A stretch of DNA of 64,000 nucleotides from Physcomitrium patens (taxonomy: Eukaryota; Streptophyta; Bryopsida; Funariales; Funariaceae). Positions within the stretch are counted from its first letter, which is position 1; each line of letters begins with the position of its first letter. Shown here in pieces: positions 11,248-26,190 of the stretch. The DNA is taken from the NCBI RefSeq assembly GCF_000002425.4, contig NC_037263.1:13960607-14024606 (forward strand). Reading direction: 5' to 3'. The notes below the pieces were generated by a model that saw only the letters and a list, made by a program, of their open reading frames with translations, made no database searches and was not told the origin of the DNA. The position numbers and the translations under genes were made by a program.

Positions 11248-12951
11248 TCAACTCCTTACATAGCTCCGGCTTCGACTCCTACCGCTCGATGATCTTGGAT
11301 ATGACCGAATGGGACTTCTGCTTCTGCTTCTGCTTCTGTATCGATACCTGACTGGAGAGAGACTTCGACTTCTGCTGCGACCACGTCTACTGCGTTGTGC
11401 TATGCGGCGAGTCTCAGCAAGCTTCTCTTGTCTTTCCCTTTCCTGCTCTCTCCTCTTGCCTGCCTCTGAAACTATATCCTTCTTAATTTGCTTGCTTAGC
11501 TGCTTATTCATGATTCGTTTCAGACGCTCTTGAGGAGTTTCTTGAGACTTTTCATTTGATTGAGAGGTTTTCTGCGTAGCTGACCCAGGAGTCGCGACCT
11601 TACTCAACTTTGAAAGTGCAGAGGAAGAACACACACCAGAGGCCTTCCATTCCCGTTCTCTTTGCCGCGCATCCCAGTCAGTAGCAGATAGTCCCGAGAC
11701 CGATGGCGTAACAGCAATTGCTGCTGGGTCACTGTGTAAAGCTTCGAGAATCCGTCTTGATGGGAGCGTATGACGAGGAGCATCCAGATCATGCAGCGGG
11801 GGTGATACAGGGGTAGCCATATTTCGTACCGGCTCACTGGCAGTTCCCTCAACCCCAAACTCGGTAATATACTCGATCGTGGAAGTGGTACCACATGAAT
11901 TTTTCCGCTTCCTACGGTGATGGTCACGGCCATATGAGTCAGAATCGTGATAACGATGTTCCAGTCTGGACCTCGAATTAAGGGGAGAATGTGATGAAGA
12001 CCTTCCTCTATCTCTTCTTTGATAAGATTGATAAGAGTCATACGTAGGACTTTTCCTCAATTCCCTGTAAGGATCATGCTGAAGAGGTCGATTACTTAGC
12101 TGCCTTACAGCCTGTTTTTCCCTCTCTCTTTCTTGCTGAGATACTTTACGACGCTCCTTTCTGCTTAGCTTTCTCATTGTTGGATCTCCTTTCACTAACT
12201 CTTTCTGCCGCCCTTCCTCCTCCTTCAACTTCCGATCAAGGCTGAGCAAGGAATTGAATCTTTGCACTCCATAATCCTGTCCAATTGACTCAATCAACTC
12301 GTCCTCACTATCTTCACTGCTGCTGCCTTCCTCTTCCTCCGCAGCTTCTTCATCACTGTCGCTCTCCCCAATCCCTGCAAGCAAAGCTTCCTCCTTCAAA
12401 GCTCCAGCCCCTGGTCCGCCCGATCCCTCGTACGCAAACCCGACCTGTCCATACGTGGGCTTCGCTGCTGCCATCGGCCGCTGCTTATCTCCTCCAATCA
12501 AGGCCGTGGATCTTGCCTCCAGCTCCTGCTCCACATCATCAAGACCCTGCTTATCGCTCAGGCCCCTACGCCGCTGCTTAATAAGATCCCGATACCGTTG
12601 AAAATTGACCATCACCTCAAGCTCGTCTTCTTCTTCCGTCTTCTCCCGCTGCAAATGCTGGAAGGCTGAAGAATTGTACTCCCGAATGACATCCAGCAAC
12701 GCCCGCCCGTCAAAACGATCGATGAGGTTGTCCTCCTTCCCATTCCATGGAATTAATCCTTGCTGATCCTCCGTCGCCTGATAAATGGTAGCATCATGGT
12801 GCAGTCGGCACCGAGTCCCGACTATTCGCAACGTCTGCTGCGGATCCACTCTCCTCTTCGCCAAGAATATAGCTCTCTTCTGCGCCCGCCTTCGTGCCGC
12901 GTCCATTATTTCATGGACCTTCTTCTCCGAACGACGCGCTTCGTGCCACAT
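11248..12951 (-). CDS. CLASRP: CLASRP/SWAP-type SR-rich splicing regulator
   Basis: CLASRP (CLK4-associating SR-rich protein, SFRS16) is a nuclear regulator of alternative splicing that partners CLK kinases. This is one uninterrupted ORF of 567 residues. The N-terminus MWHEARRSEKKVHEIM matches the conserved MWHEAR start of the family, and IPWNGKEDNLIDRFDGRALL (about 88-107) is the conserved core. An acidic Ser/Glu stretch follows (about 205-235), then a basic region, the family motif EYITEFG (about 361-367), PQERLKRIMNKQLSKQIKKD (about 473-492), a coiled basic segment, and an RS-rich tail (SRSRS repeats from about 525 to the end). The family's plant members usually have introns as far as I recall, so the lack of introns is unusual. 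The start fits because the family begins at MWHEA. The SR tail suggests control by phosphorylation. Confidence 0.93.
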   Translation of the reverse strand: MWHEARRSEKKVHEIMDAARRRAQKRAIFLAKRRVDPQQTLRIVGTRCRLHHDATIYQATEDQQGLIPWNGKEDNLIDRFDGRALLDVIREYNSSAFQHLQREKTEEEDELEVMVNFQRYRDLIKQRRRGLSDKQGLDDVEQELEARSTALIGGDKQRPMAAAKPTYGQVGFAYEGSGGPGAGALKEEALLAGIGESDSDEEAAEEEEGSSSEDSEDELIESIGQDYGVQRFNSLLSLDRKLKEEEGRQKELVKGDPTMRKLSRKERRKVSQQEREREKQAVRQLSNRPLQHDPYRELRKSPTYDSYQSYQRRDRGRSSSHSPLNSRSRLEHRYHDSDSYGRDHHRRKRKNSCGTTSTIEYITEFGVEGTASEPVRNMATPVSPPLHDLDAPRHTLPSRRILEALHSDPAAIAVTPSVSGLSATDWDARQREREWKASGVCSSSALSKLSKVATPGSATQKTSQSNEKSQETPQERLKRIMNKQLSKQIKKDIVSEAGKRREQERERQEKLAETRRIAQRSRRGRSRSRSLSPVRYRYRSRSRSRSPIRSYPRSSSGRSRSRSYVRS

Positions 12952-13557
12952 GATGCCAGGATTCTCTCACCTCCCTCCGCCCTCTTTCTCTCCCTAAATA
13001 CAACCCCCACTACTCAAAAGCAACCTCCAATCCCTAATCCTCTTCACGACATCTCAGCTTCAAACCACACCTCACCCTAAAATTCCACCCTGCGATCATT
13101 CCAGCCAGCGCAAAGTCCACTTAACACTGCATACGAAGTGTATGACGGCACTGTGTTGGTTCCTTCCCGATGACGACGCTCCGATTCGCGGCAATGTCGC
13201 GGGCGATGAAGGCTGCGAAGTGGGAATGACGCAGCAGCAAAACGGGCGGATGCGGAGAGGGAAGAAGCGCCGCGGGTGTAGGACCCCAGAGGAGCTTGAG
13301 GAAGGAGAGTCTGTCTCCGTCCTCGCGTTCCGTTACCGTGATTCACACACGCAAGTCGGAGCGTTCTCTTGAATGGAACATTGGAACGTCATTGAGTTCC
13401 CATGAATGACATGTTCTCCTCCTTGTGAACGCCCAAAGTTGTTCTTGGCCAAGTTCAATAAGCCTCGCTTCCCTTTTGATGCAACTTCCCCTAATGGCCA
13501 CGTATATTGCTCATTAATCTCCTCTTGATTTTGTCAAAGAAATAAGTTAATAAAAAA

Positions 13558-13598
<41 letters not shown>

Positions 13599-13600
13599 TA
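13558..13600. repeat. (TA)n microsatellite
   Basis: A long alternating TA run in AT-rich intergenic DNA. Confidence 0.95.
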
Positions 13601-13786
13601 GGAATAAAATAATCTTAATAATATATTTAAGAAAAAAAGAAGATAAGAGCAGTGATTATATATAAATTTCATATTTTAATATCATCTAAAATTTTTAAAA
13701 TATTACACATAAACTTATTTTTCAATATTATTTAATAAATTTATTTACTATAAATTAAAGTTAAAATTATAATTTTTAGAGTAGAA

Positions 13787-13788
<2 letters not shown>

Positions 13789-13825
<37 letters not shown>
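13789..13825. repeat. (TA)n microsatellite
   Basis: A second pure TA run, 200 bp from the first, flanked by poly-A/T-rich DNA. Confidence 0.95.
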
Positions 13826-13829
<4 letters not shown>

Positions 13830-14049
13830 GATTGAAAAATTATATATTTTTAAACTATGATATTTTATTTATTTTTTTGGATTACTATTAAAATATATTT
13901 TTAAAACTATTTGATAATTTATAATTAAATAAATAACCAATTTTTATTTTTAATCTAACTTAAACTTTGACAACAAAAATAAGATGAATTGTAAAGTAGT
14001 CTACTTATTTATAAAAAAAATAATATAATATGTCTATTTTAAATTTATA

Positions 14050-14225
14050 TTTATATACTAGCAAAAATCCATGTCATTGAGCATTGCAATCTTTGGCACT
14101 TCTATCCATTCCCTTATTCTCATCTTTCATGGTTCCCTTGTTCCCATGTTCTCTCATTTTCCCATATTTTTTAGTTCCTATGTTCCCCAAGTTCTCCATG
14201 TTCCTCCCATTTTATTCTTCATGGT
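14050..14225 (+). repeat. Dispersed repeat copy, Helitron-like 5' terminus
   Basis: Begins TATATACTAGCAAAAATCC and continues with a segment shared with 56285-56450, including ATCCATG..GCATTGCAATC and a C/T-rich stretch after it. ACTAGCAAAAA followed by a CCGTG/GTTGCA-type motif resembles termini of plant Helitrons; here most C residues have become T. No Rep/helicase is present nearby, so this would be a non-autonomous or broken copy. The class is an inference; the repeat itself is visible. Confidence 0.5.
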
Positions 14226-15067
14226 GAATCCTTCCTTCTTTTTTTTCTTTTTTTTTTTTTTTTTCTTTTTTGTCTCTTTGTATAATATCCGAATTGTCTT
14301 CTATAATAGAAACAAATGCATACAAATATTATGTATTTTCCATTCTTTATCTTTTTAATTATTAATATTATATTCCTTAAAATTTATGTATCTTTAGGTA
14401 TTGTTCAAAAAATAGATTCAATACTAATCTCAAATCCTTTGTTATGATAACATCATAGAATAATATAAAATATAAAATAATTATGAACATTAACATATAT
14501 TAATCACATAATAACTATTTTATATATTTTTTGTAAATATATGTATTTCTTGAGATTTACAAATAAAAAAAATAACAATAAACAAAACAAAACAAAAACT
14601 TAAATAAAATGCTAACATGCTAAAATAATTAACGATTAAAAGGTTTATTTATTTGTAACTGTAGTATGGCATTAAAGTTTTCCTTTTCTGCACCTTTATT
14701 GATTTACATTTATATAAAATATGTTTTGGTTCAGATGAAATGAAGAAGCTTTAATTTGTAAAAATTATCGAATTCTAATGATGGACTCAATTGTTTTCTT
14801 TTAGTTTTAATCACAACTACTTGTTTTAAATTATGATTAAGCAAACGTGATTATTTCAGAACACTTATCAAAATGCTTAAGTTTCTACTTTTTTTTTCTT
14901 TTTCTTTTCTTTTTTTTGTTTTGAGAGACGTTTACTTCTTTGGATTACATATTTACATATTGCCACTTTTTATACTGTGAACAAAAAATTCTGACAACAT
15001 CAATTATTAGACTATTTAATGATTCTTGATTTATTTTGAAAAACTTTCATTAAATGTATATTGATTT

Positions 15068-15069
<2 letters not shown>

Positions 15070-15105
<36 letters not shown>
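15070..15105. repeat. (TA)n microsatellite
   Basis: A pure TA run about 1.1 kb from the kinase 3' end. Confidence 0.95.
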
Positions 15106-15107
<2 letters not shown>

Positions 15108-16200
15108 AAAAATTAAGGTAAAACTAAATCATTATCATTTGATCCTGCGATGGCAAATAGTTTGAGATGGTTCATACAAAATTTTGCAGCATTTCATATC
15201 AATCATTCTATTTATCCATCTTCAAATTTAGATTTTGACAAATTCGAAGAAAAATACTCAACCGACAGTACCTTGGTTTTGAATAGATTCACTATAGCAG
15301 CTCACCACATGCTTGGTTTGCAATTGATGATAGAAATCATAGTTTGATCATCTAAATCATAACCATTCTCTCAGTATACTCTTGAAATGTAAATGTAAAG
15401 CTCACTAGGGCATTAGCAACACCACCACAACCACAGCGTCACCACCGAAAGGCTTCACATCGTTGTACACCACCTGGTAGCGATGGTGATTTGCAACGCA
15501 CGGTTAATGGACTGAATCCAACCTTTTTAGCTGAAAACACAAAACACAAGGATGACATGATGACGATGATGATGCTACTGCAGTTGCATTCTGAGTTTGT
15601 GTGAAGAGAAAGAATATGGGTACCTGAATTGACCACACCGGACTTCGCTGGATTTTTTCTTGATTGAGAGGACTTTCTCATCCTGAGGCTGGGGCATGGC
15701 GTCCAAGACGTCCTGCATGTTGTACATTGTCTCTTAGTTTTCCACATTGACTATTTTTTGGACAATTAGTAGGCTCTGTGGACATTGTTCGAGTGCCTCC
15801 GTCACCTACTTCCGCTTTGATTGCATCAGCGGTATATTTCTCGAAATGACCAAAATTCAGTTGAAGACAACAACGCAGACAGCTAAAGAGTTGATGTGCA
15901 CAGTCTGACACACTGTAGAGCCAGCTTGAGGACGGAGGTACGTTAATGGGCAGGTTGGGTGATAACCTTCAATTCGTTTGGTACTGTAGCAGTTGTTGGA
16001 GCCTTCCCTCGAATGGGTACCCGTGATCGAAGCGAAGTTCCACTACAGGGCGGCGAGTCCGTCAGATTTTGGTTGATAACAGCAGCCATCTTCCATGCTA
16101 ATCTAAAAATGAAACACAGTAAGCTTGCTGTTTTTGGTTCGGCATTGCAATGTAAATGTGCTGCAAACTGGTTTCATTACCCAATGCAGCAAAGGTTAAT

Positions 16201-20150
<3,950 letters not shown>

Positions 20151-20739
20151 CCTTCACAACTCCTGCCCAAAAAAACAACAGAATGCGGTCGCTGCCGACT
20201 CAAAAAAACGCATCGAGAAGACGATGGCGATGGCATCGTTGGTGGTAATGCTCAATTGCTCAATTGGGGTCTCTTCTTCTTCTCGATCCGTCCCCCCCTC
20301 GAAGCTCATGAGACAATCAAAACCAGTTGAGCTTCGTGAGCCGCGTCGTTGCGTCCGCCCCACAGACGGCGGTGAACGTCGCGGCTCCGTAACGGTAACG
20401 TACTGTACGTAAAGATGGCTTGTATTTCGTATAATATTATTTCGGTCCCGGTCCTCACTCACCAGTGTGAACGCATGTGTGGGCTGAGGGGGATAATTAT
20501 GTGATCCCCTGAATGTTGTATTTACATACACCAACACCGGAGTCCCGTTTATTATTATTATGATTCCTAGTTTTGAGAGCTTGCTTTGGGAGGAATAATT
20601 ATTAATGCAAGTTATGGATGTATAATAATGTACACTATAATTCAAATAATGTAATTAAGAATTAAACAAGTATGTTTTTAAATTCAATCTTGTACAAAGT
20701 ATCTTTTGGAGAATTGGATTAGACTTGTGAAGGAAGAAG

Positions 20740-20770
<31 letters not shown>

Positions 20771-21905
20771 TTACTACTATTTAATTACATACATATAATC
20801 ATATGTTTAAATCGTCTACAGCTAATGTATGTATCAATGGATATATCTCAAAAAAAATTAAAACCAAAAGAAAACAGAAAAAAAAAAAAAACAAAAAAAA
20901 ACAAGGATAAAAAATATTATATGGTGAGTATTTTTTGTAAAAAAATAATCACAAACGTCATGTAATGTTCAATTGATATCTTTTACCCTTATTCAAATAA
21001 TAGAATGTTAATTTACTTCACTTTAAAGGTTAGAGCTCCTACTGTGACAGAATAGAACAAAATGAGAATCTTTTCAAATGGTATAGATTTTATTGTAAAA
21101 GAGATTTTCATATTTAATTACTAAAACCAAAGTCGGAGTTTGTTTTAAAAAGAAAAAAATTGAAGAAAAAAAATTAAATTCCAGAATACAAGACTTTTAG
21201 TTATGTTACAAAATAGATATTTTTGGTTGATTGGTTGGTTTTATCTTTATTCTTTTATGTATGACGATTTTACAAATTGTAAAAACTCATAAATTTTATC
21301 CTTAGAATTTACCTAACAAAATTAGTATTTTTAATTAAGAGTTATTTGCTTTATTTTTGCAAGTCAAAACCAGGTGCATTATTTTTGTACTTTCGAACTT
21401 GTAATGAAAACTTTAGATATATTCCAAATAAAGCTTTTTCTAAAGGACTATTCGAACTCCAAATAAATAAATATATAAATATATAAATGATAAAAATACT
21501 CAAATCGCTTCTCCGTCCATATTACTTCAAATTTAAAATTATAGCCAAGAATTCAATTACTCTAAAGAAAATATACTGAACAATTCGACCAATCAAAAAC
21601 AATACTAAATATCATAAAATATATAAATTAAAACCCTTGACATACGGGAGGCAACGTAGAATAGTGAGTCAAAGTAGTAGAATAGTGAGTTCAAGAATTC
21701 CGAGCCATGCCGAGGCTTTGGTCTGGTAAGGGCCGAGGCCAAGTTTTTAGGTCAGGGATTAGGTTAGGGAGTCGTCTCTCTGTTTCCGCCAGGGCATGGC
21801 CATGGCTGAGTCTCCCTCTTTGCTTTCGCATGTGCCAGCTCCCGCGAGTAGGCTCTGGCGCAAGGCCCCCGACACCACCATCACCACCACACTGCGGTAC
21901 TCACC
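20151..21905. other. Bidirectional intergenic region between kinase and eIF3f
   Basis: 20151-20420 is GC-rich and likely the kinase promoter/5' UTR. 20640-21650 is AT-rich with long A tracts (20741-20767) and no coding signal. From about 21650 GC rises into the eIF3f leader. TATAAAT lies near 21622, about 280 bp before the eIF3f ATG, a possible but unproved promoter element. The leader has upstream ATGs at 21707 and 21796. Confidence 0.5.
20739..20767 (+). repeat. Poly-A tract
   Basis: About 27 consecutive A residues after a GA-rich lead, in otherwise AT-rich DNA. It could be a retroposed 3' tail, but no target duplication was recognised. Confidence 0.9.
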
Positions 21906-24417
21906 ATGGCCATGGGACGGACTGTTCTCCACATGCCTTCGGGCCACACCGGCGTGGTCGCTAAGCTCCACCCGACTGTGCTCTTCAACATCTGCGACTC
22001 CTTCATCCGCCGCAACGATCAACAGGAGCGTGTCATCGGCACCTTGCTTGGCTCCATCTCCGCGGACGGAACCGTCGAGATTCGAAATTCGTACGCCGTG
22101 CCGCACAGTGAGCAAGCCGATCAGGTGTGTTGCTCGTTTGACGTCTGATAGTCGGTGATCTATATGACAGCTTCATGCATTGTAGGTTTTTTTCGGGGTA
22201 GCTTAGATCTGTTGTCTCGTGTGTGGAAAGTTGAAGTTTGGAAGGATAGGTTGAGTTTGAATTCGTCGAAGATTTTAGCAGTAAGTTCAACTTGTTTCAG
22301 ATGGAACTGTATACTTTTGTGTGTTGGAGGAATTGTTGCTGCAGTTTTTGTTTTCTTTGATTACGTCAGAGCGCAATGTGCATCACGTAATGCGACTTGT
22401 TAGTAGAATTCAGGAGGTGATTTAGATTTGTACCGGGTTCACTCATCTGCCCGTGGAGGAAGGTCATGCCTACCGTCAGACGATTTGTCCAGTTTGGTCT
22501 TGCGTAGATATTTGCCGTATTGGATCTTCTGTAATGTAGACTGGTTGTGGTTTAATTGCCAGGAGAGAGGTTGCGTGATTTGCTCTAGTGATTGATTGGG
22601 AATCAAGAGTATTATGAACCATCGGGACTCGAGTTCGTGAATTGGTCGTGTGGTATGTTTTTGGGACATGGATAGGTTATTGTGCACAGTTCCAATGGAT
22701 CTGGGTAATTGGAAAACAGCTTAATGAGTTACTTCAATTCTAATATAATTTTGCCATCATTCTCGTTATTGTTATTTTGAATTCTTCACTGAATTTCGTT
22801 GTGTGGCGATGCTAAAGGTAGCAGTAGATATTGACTACAACCGAACCATGTACGAGTTGCACCAGCGCGTGAATCCCAAAGAGGTGGTTGTTGGATGGTA
22901 AGTACTCGACGTTTGCGCACCTCCTGAGGAACATGGGCATCGACGTGGTCGCATACGCATGTCAGATACCATTACACATTCTTCTCGTGCATGAATCATT
23001 TAGCTCCTGGCATCAGCAGTAGTTTTTAATTAGCCAAGCTGGCTCTTTACCTCGCACATGCAGCGTCGTCTCCAGACTCCGCAATGTACTGACATTTTCC
23101 GGCAACTTGCAGGTACTCGACAGGTTCTAGTTTGAGCCCTAGTGACACACTTATTCATGACTTCTACGGTAGAGAAGTGGCCAATCCTGTGCTGCTCATT
23201 GTGGATACTGCTTTTGCGGAGGAGAAGGTCAACATCAAGGTTTTTGTATCCACTCTTCTTACTCTTGGAGAACGCCAGCTGGCTGCACAATTCCACGAAG
23301 TTCAGTTGGATTTGCGACTTGTCGAAGCTGAGAGAATAGGATGTACGCAATTTTGTTAACCCTTGCTGGCTTTCAGAGGAGTTGGGCGTTCATACATCTT
23401 CAAGTCGTTGTGTGGGTACTAGTGCGTGTATTGCTAATGACATGGCCTACTAGGTGTACGATTTTCTGGATCATGAGATAGTGGATTAGTGGTTTTTTGA
23501 GTATGGTCCATTAGGTGTGAGTACGCTAATGTTGCGGATGCGTATTAATTGGTGTAGGATGTTGTTAGTTCCAAAAGCTTTGTCAGCAATGCATGGGAAA
23601 CTACTCAAGAGATCTTATTTTTCAGATTCATTTACTTAATGTGTTTCCTGGCAGTTGACGTTTTGAAGAAGACCATGGTGGAGAAGTTGCCGAATGATCT
23701 CGAGGGGTTGGAAGCAACTATTGAGAGGCTGCAAGAAATGATTGATAGAGTTTTCAGATATGTGGATGATGTTCTGGTAGACTGTTTCCCATCGAATGAT
23801 TTTTGTAACTGCTTGTTATTTGGCAAATTGTAACAGATATGGCCGTTGAATATATTTCTTTTTCAAGATAACTTTGCTTTGTAGTTTTTTTAATTGCTGA
23901 CGATCGCTTCGAAGGTACTTACATTCTTGTTTTGCTGTGGATGCAGGAAGGGCAAATTGAGCCCGATAACTCTATAGGCAGGTTCCTTGCTGACACGATG
24001 TCAGCCGTGCCACGAATCTCGTCTGATGCTTTCGACAAGCTCTTCAACGATAGTGTCCAGGTAGGCCCTCACTTCTGGTTTAAAGCTCGAATTTAGCATA
24101 ACTTTTTCTCATCGACCATCTGAAGTTTGGGTCTATTGATTCTGTTCTGTTTTTACTTTGTCCCTCAATAGAAAGATGATTTTTCATTTTCCTTACCAAT
24201 ACCGAGCAAAACAAGTAGCTTGGGTCATGCAGCCATGAAACCTTTTATTTTGCACAAACGTCACATTTATTATGGTTATTATGCTGACCTCTTTTCTATC
24301 ATATGAATTTTGTTCCATTCTACGCAGGATCTTTTGTTGGTGTTGTACCTGGCGAACCTTACGAAAACTCAGCTCACGTTAGCTGAGAAACTTAACACAG
24401 CTGCCCAAATATTGTAG
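21906..24417 (+). CDS. eIF3f: Translation initiation factor eIF3 subunit f
   Basis: eIF3f is an MPN-domain subunit of the eIF3 complex, which binds the 40S ribosome and organises initiation in the cytoplasm. Six exons close perfectly in phase: 21906-22124, 22818-22897, 23113-23342, 23655-23776, 23947-24060, 24328-24417, encoding 284 residues (family about 290). The MPN domain starts HPTVLFNICDSFIRR and continues ERVIGTLLGS, VVVGWYSTG (split by intron 2), then IHDFYGREVANPVLLIVDT. The JAMM metal ligands are absent (STGSSLSPSD where a protease has HxH), as expected for this non-catalytic MPN subunit. The C-terminal half has AERIGFDVLKKTM and a helical bundle ending LTLAEKLNTAAQIL. Start: first ATG of MAMGRTVLHMPSG in a CACCATGG context. 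Upstream ATGs in the leader could reduce initiation if transcribed. Confidence 0.97.
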
Positions 24418-25518
24418 TTTGGAATTTGGCGGAAATCTTTACCTAGAGAGCATTTTATCTGCACTTTTGACCTTCCCCTTTTTTTATAGTTCAACGTGCG
24501 AGTCTTTCACAACCAACTGTGGTTATGAGGTGTTACATCTTTTTCTGTATTTTTTCCCAGAAAGTATCACAGAAACGCTTATACATTTTCGATGCGAAGA
24601 AAATTTTGGTTTATGATAATCTTGAACTCAACACCACTTTCAATGTATGCTTCCTGAGTGCCTTTCATGCGATTGTGTATTTCTACCTCAGGATATACAG
24701 GCCAAAGTAAAAGCTCTATTCACAAAACACTTGATTTACTGCCTAAGCGAACGGTGTACTCTCCACGACCCAGAAACAGGGTTTGCTGTCGAAAGCTGCT
24801 TGGCGTCTCCACGCGTGTGAAATTGCCTATTATTTACGAGTCAACATCAACTCAAAGAACGTGCTATACTTAATTACAGTGACATTGCCATAAAAAATTG
24901 GGGATTTGGCTCACCTGCAGTCCATTGCTGTATATTTTGTATCTGTTAAGAATTATTGCCATTAGAAGAGAATACGACAAATTTGTATAAAACTTCAAGT
25001 CACATTAAGTAGTTCAAGTGAATGTTGATCTGGTGATGATTTCCTTTAATTGGCTCACGGTTTGATAAATAAAGTTGAATAGATATGAATGAAAATGTAA
25101 GATTAATGCAATTTAAGAATGATAGTTGGAATACCTTGTTATTAATATGACAGTTTGATATTTTATACATAAAAAAACTACCTCAAAATAAAAATAAAAT
25201 TTTAATTAAAGGTACAAGGCTGGCAATATTAAAAGAAATGAAACAATAAAATGATATTATAAAAGTATATTATTAAAGGCTTGTAGTTTTTAGGTATAAA
25301 AGGCTGAAGAAAATAATTTTACAAGTTTGAGATTCTTTTCATCTTGCTTATTCAATTCCTAAATTAATAAATGTGAAACCAAAGATATATTATCTATGCT
25401 TCTAATACCATGTAATATAATCTATTAAAGAAGCTTTGTCAAAAGATTTATCTCTTGAGCTTTCAAATAAACCTTTTTATAAAATATTTTCACATAAAGT
25501 TTTTACAAAAAAGTCATC

Positions 25519-25523
<5 letters not shown>

Positions 25524-25552
<29 letters not shown>
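25524..25552. repeat. (TA)n microsatellite
   Basis: A pure TA run. Confidence 0.95.
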
Positions 25553-25560
<8 letters not shown>

Positions 25561-25754
25561 TACAATGTTTTTCCTATCAATTAGTCTCCTCAAAGTTAAT
25601 AATTCTCAATAATTGATTCAAAATTTAGGAACTAACTTTGTTTTATGGTACATAATTAATAAGCTGTTATTTATAATAATAGATTGATTTTGATTGATGT
25701 TTATTTAATGAAAAAAGTAATTAACAAAGGCCACATGGTTGGAAGTGCCACATA

Positions 25755-25756
<2 letters not shown>

Positions 25757-25788
<32 letters not shown>
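25757..25788. repeat. (TA)n microsatellite
   Basis: A pure TA run immediately upstream of the LTR-like relic. Confidence 0.95.
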
Positions 25789-25794
<6 letters not shown>

Positions 25795-25814
25795 TTAGGT
25801 AAAGTAATGCCACA

Positions 25815-26190
25815 TGGCTGCGACAATGGAAATAAGTTAATTAAGTATCACACTTATTGGTAGTTTGTAGAATAAGTTTACTATGTAGCGCACATATATA
25901 AAACTTACCTTCCAAGTTAAGATATGTATCTTATAAAGTCAACACGTATTACAGGTCTTATAGAACATCGCCATGTAACTCCTAATTAAATACAATATTT
26001 AGATATAAGAATGAAGCCTTCTTTACTCTTATCAATGCCTTTCTAGTCCTTAGTCTTGTTTCAAGACTTTCTAGTCTTTTTGTCTTTTGCAATAGCCATT
26101 CTAATTCAATATATTACCATCTTTGAATGATTTCTTAGTCTTTTTGACTAACATAAGAGTGTATTGAGATTGTCTTTCTTTGAGATTTAT
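25815..26190 (+). mobile_element. Relic LTR of the same family as the Ty3 element at 48.9-55.1 kb
   Basis: Resembles both LTRs of the Ty3 element in order and wording: a CACTTATTGGTAG box, a GTAGAATAAG box, a block around AAGTTAAGATATGTATCTTA, GGTCTTATAGAACATC, CATGTAACT, then a C/T-rich run with repeated CTAGTCTTT and TTTCTTAGTCTTTTTGA. The sequence has diverged strongly but stays collinear. No second LTR was found within the neighbouring 9 kb, so it is either a solo LTR or the 5' remnant of a decayed copy. Confidence 0.6.

Larger units (their letters stand above)
12952..16200. other. CLASRP promoter side, then AT-rich transposon-derived DNA
   Basis: 12952-13400 is GC-rich and probably holds the CLASRP promoter and 5' UTR; ORFs on both strands there look fortuitous. 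From about 13500 the DNA becomes very AT-rich, with three long TA tracts and a Helitron-like terminus at 14050. Exon-like pieces on the minus strand at 15972-16099 (ending AATTGAAG|GT) and 15630-15723 (encoding MQDVLDAMPQPQDEK, ending CAG|GTAC) lie just 3' of the kinase gene. They may be alternative 3' exons of it or remnants of a small neighbouring gene; I could not join them in phase. Confidence 0.45.
24418..25814. other. eIF3f 3' flank, then AT-rich repeats
   Basis: 24418-24900 is probably eIF3f 3' UTR and downstream DNA; AATAAA occurs near 25068. From 25100 the DNA is AT-rich with two TA tracts (25524-25552 and 25757-25788). No gene is seen. Confidence 0.5.

Noticed and set aside
13077-13372. 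ORFs of 76-106 codons upstream of CLASRP
   Set aside because: GC-rich promoter-side sequence, open on both strands, no recognisable protein feature.
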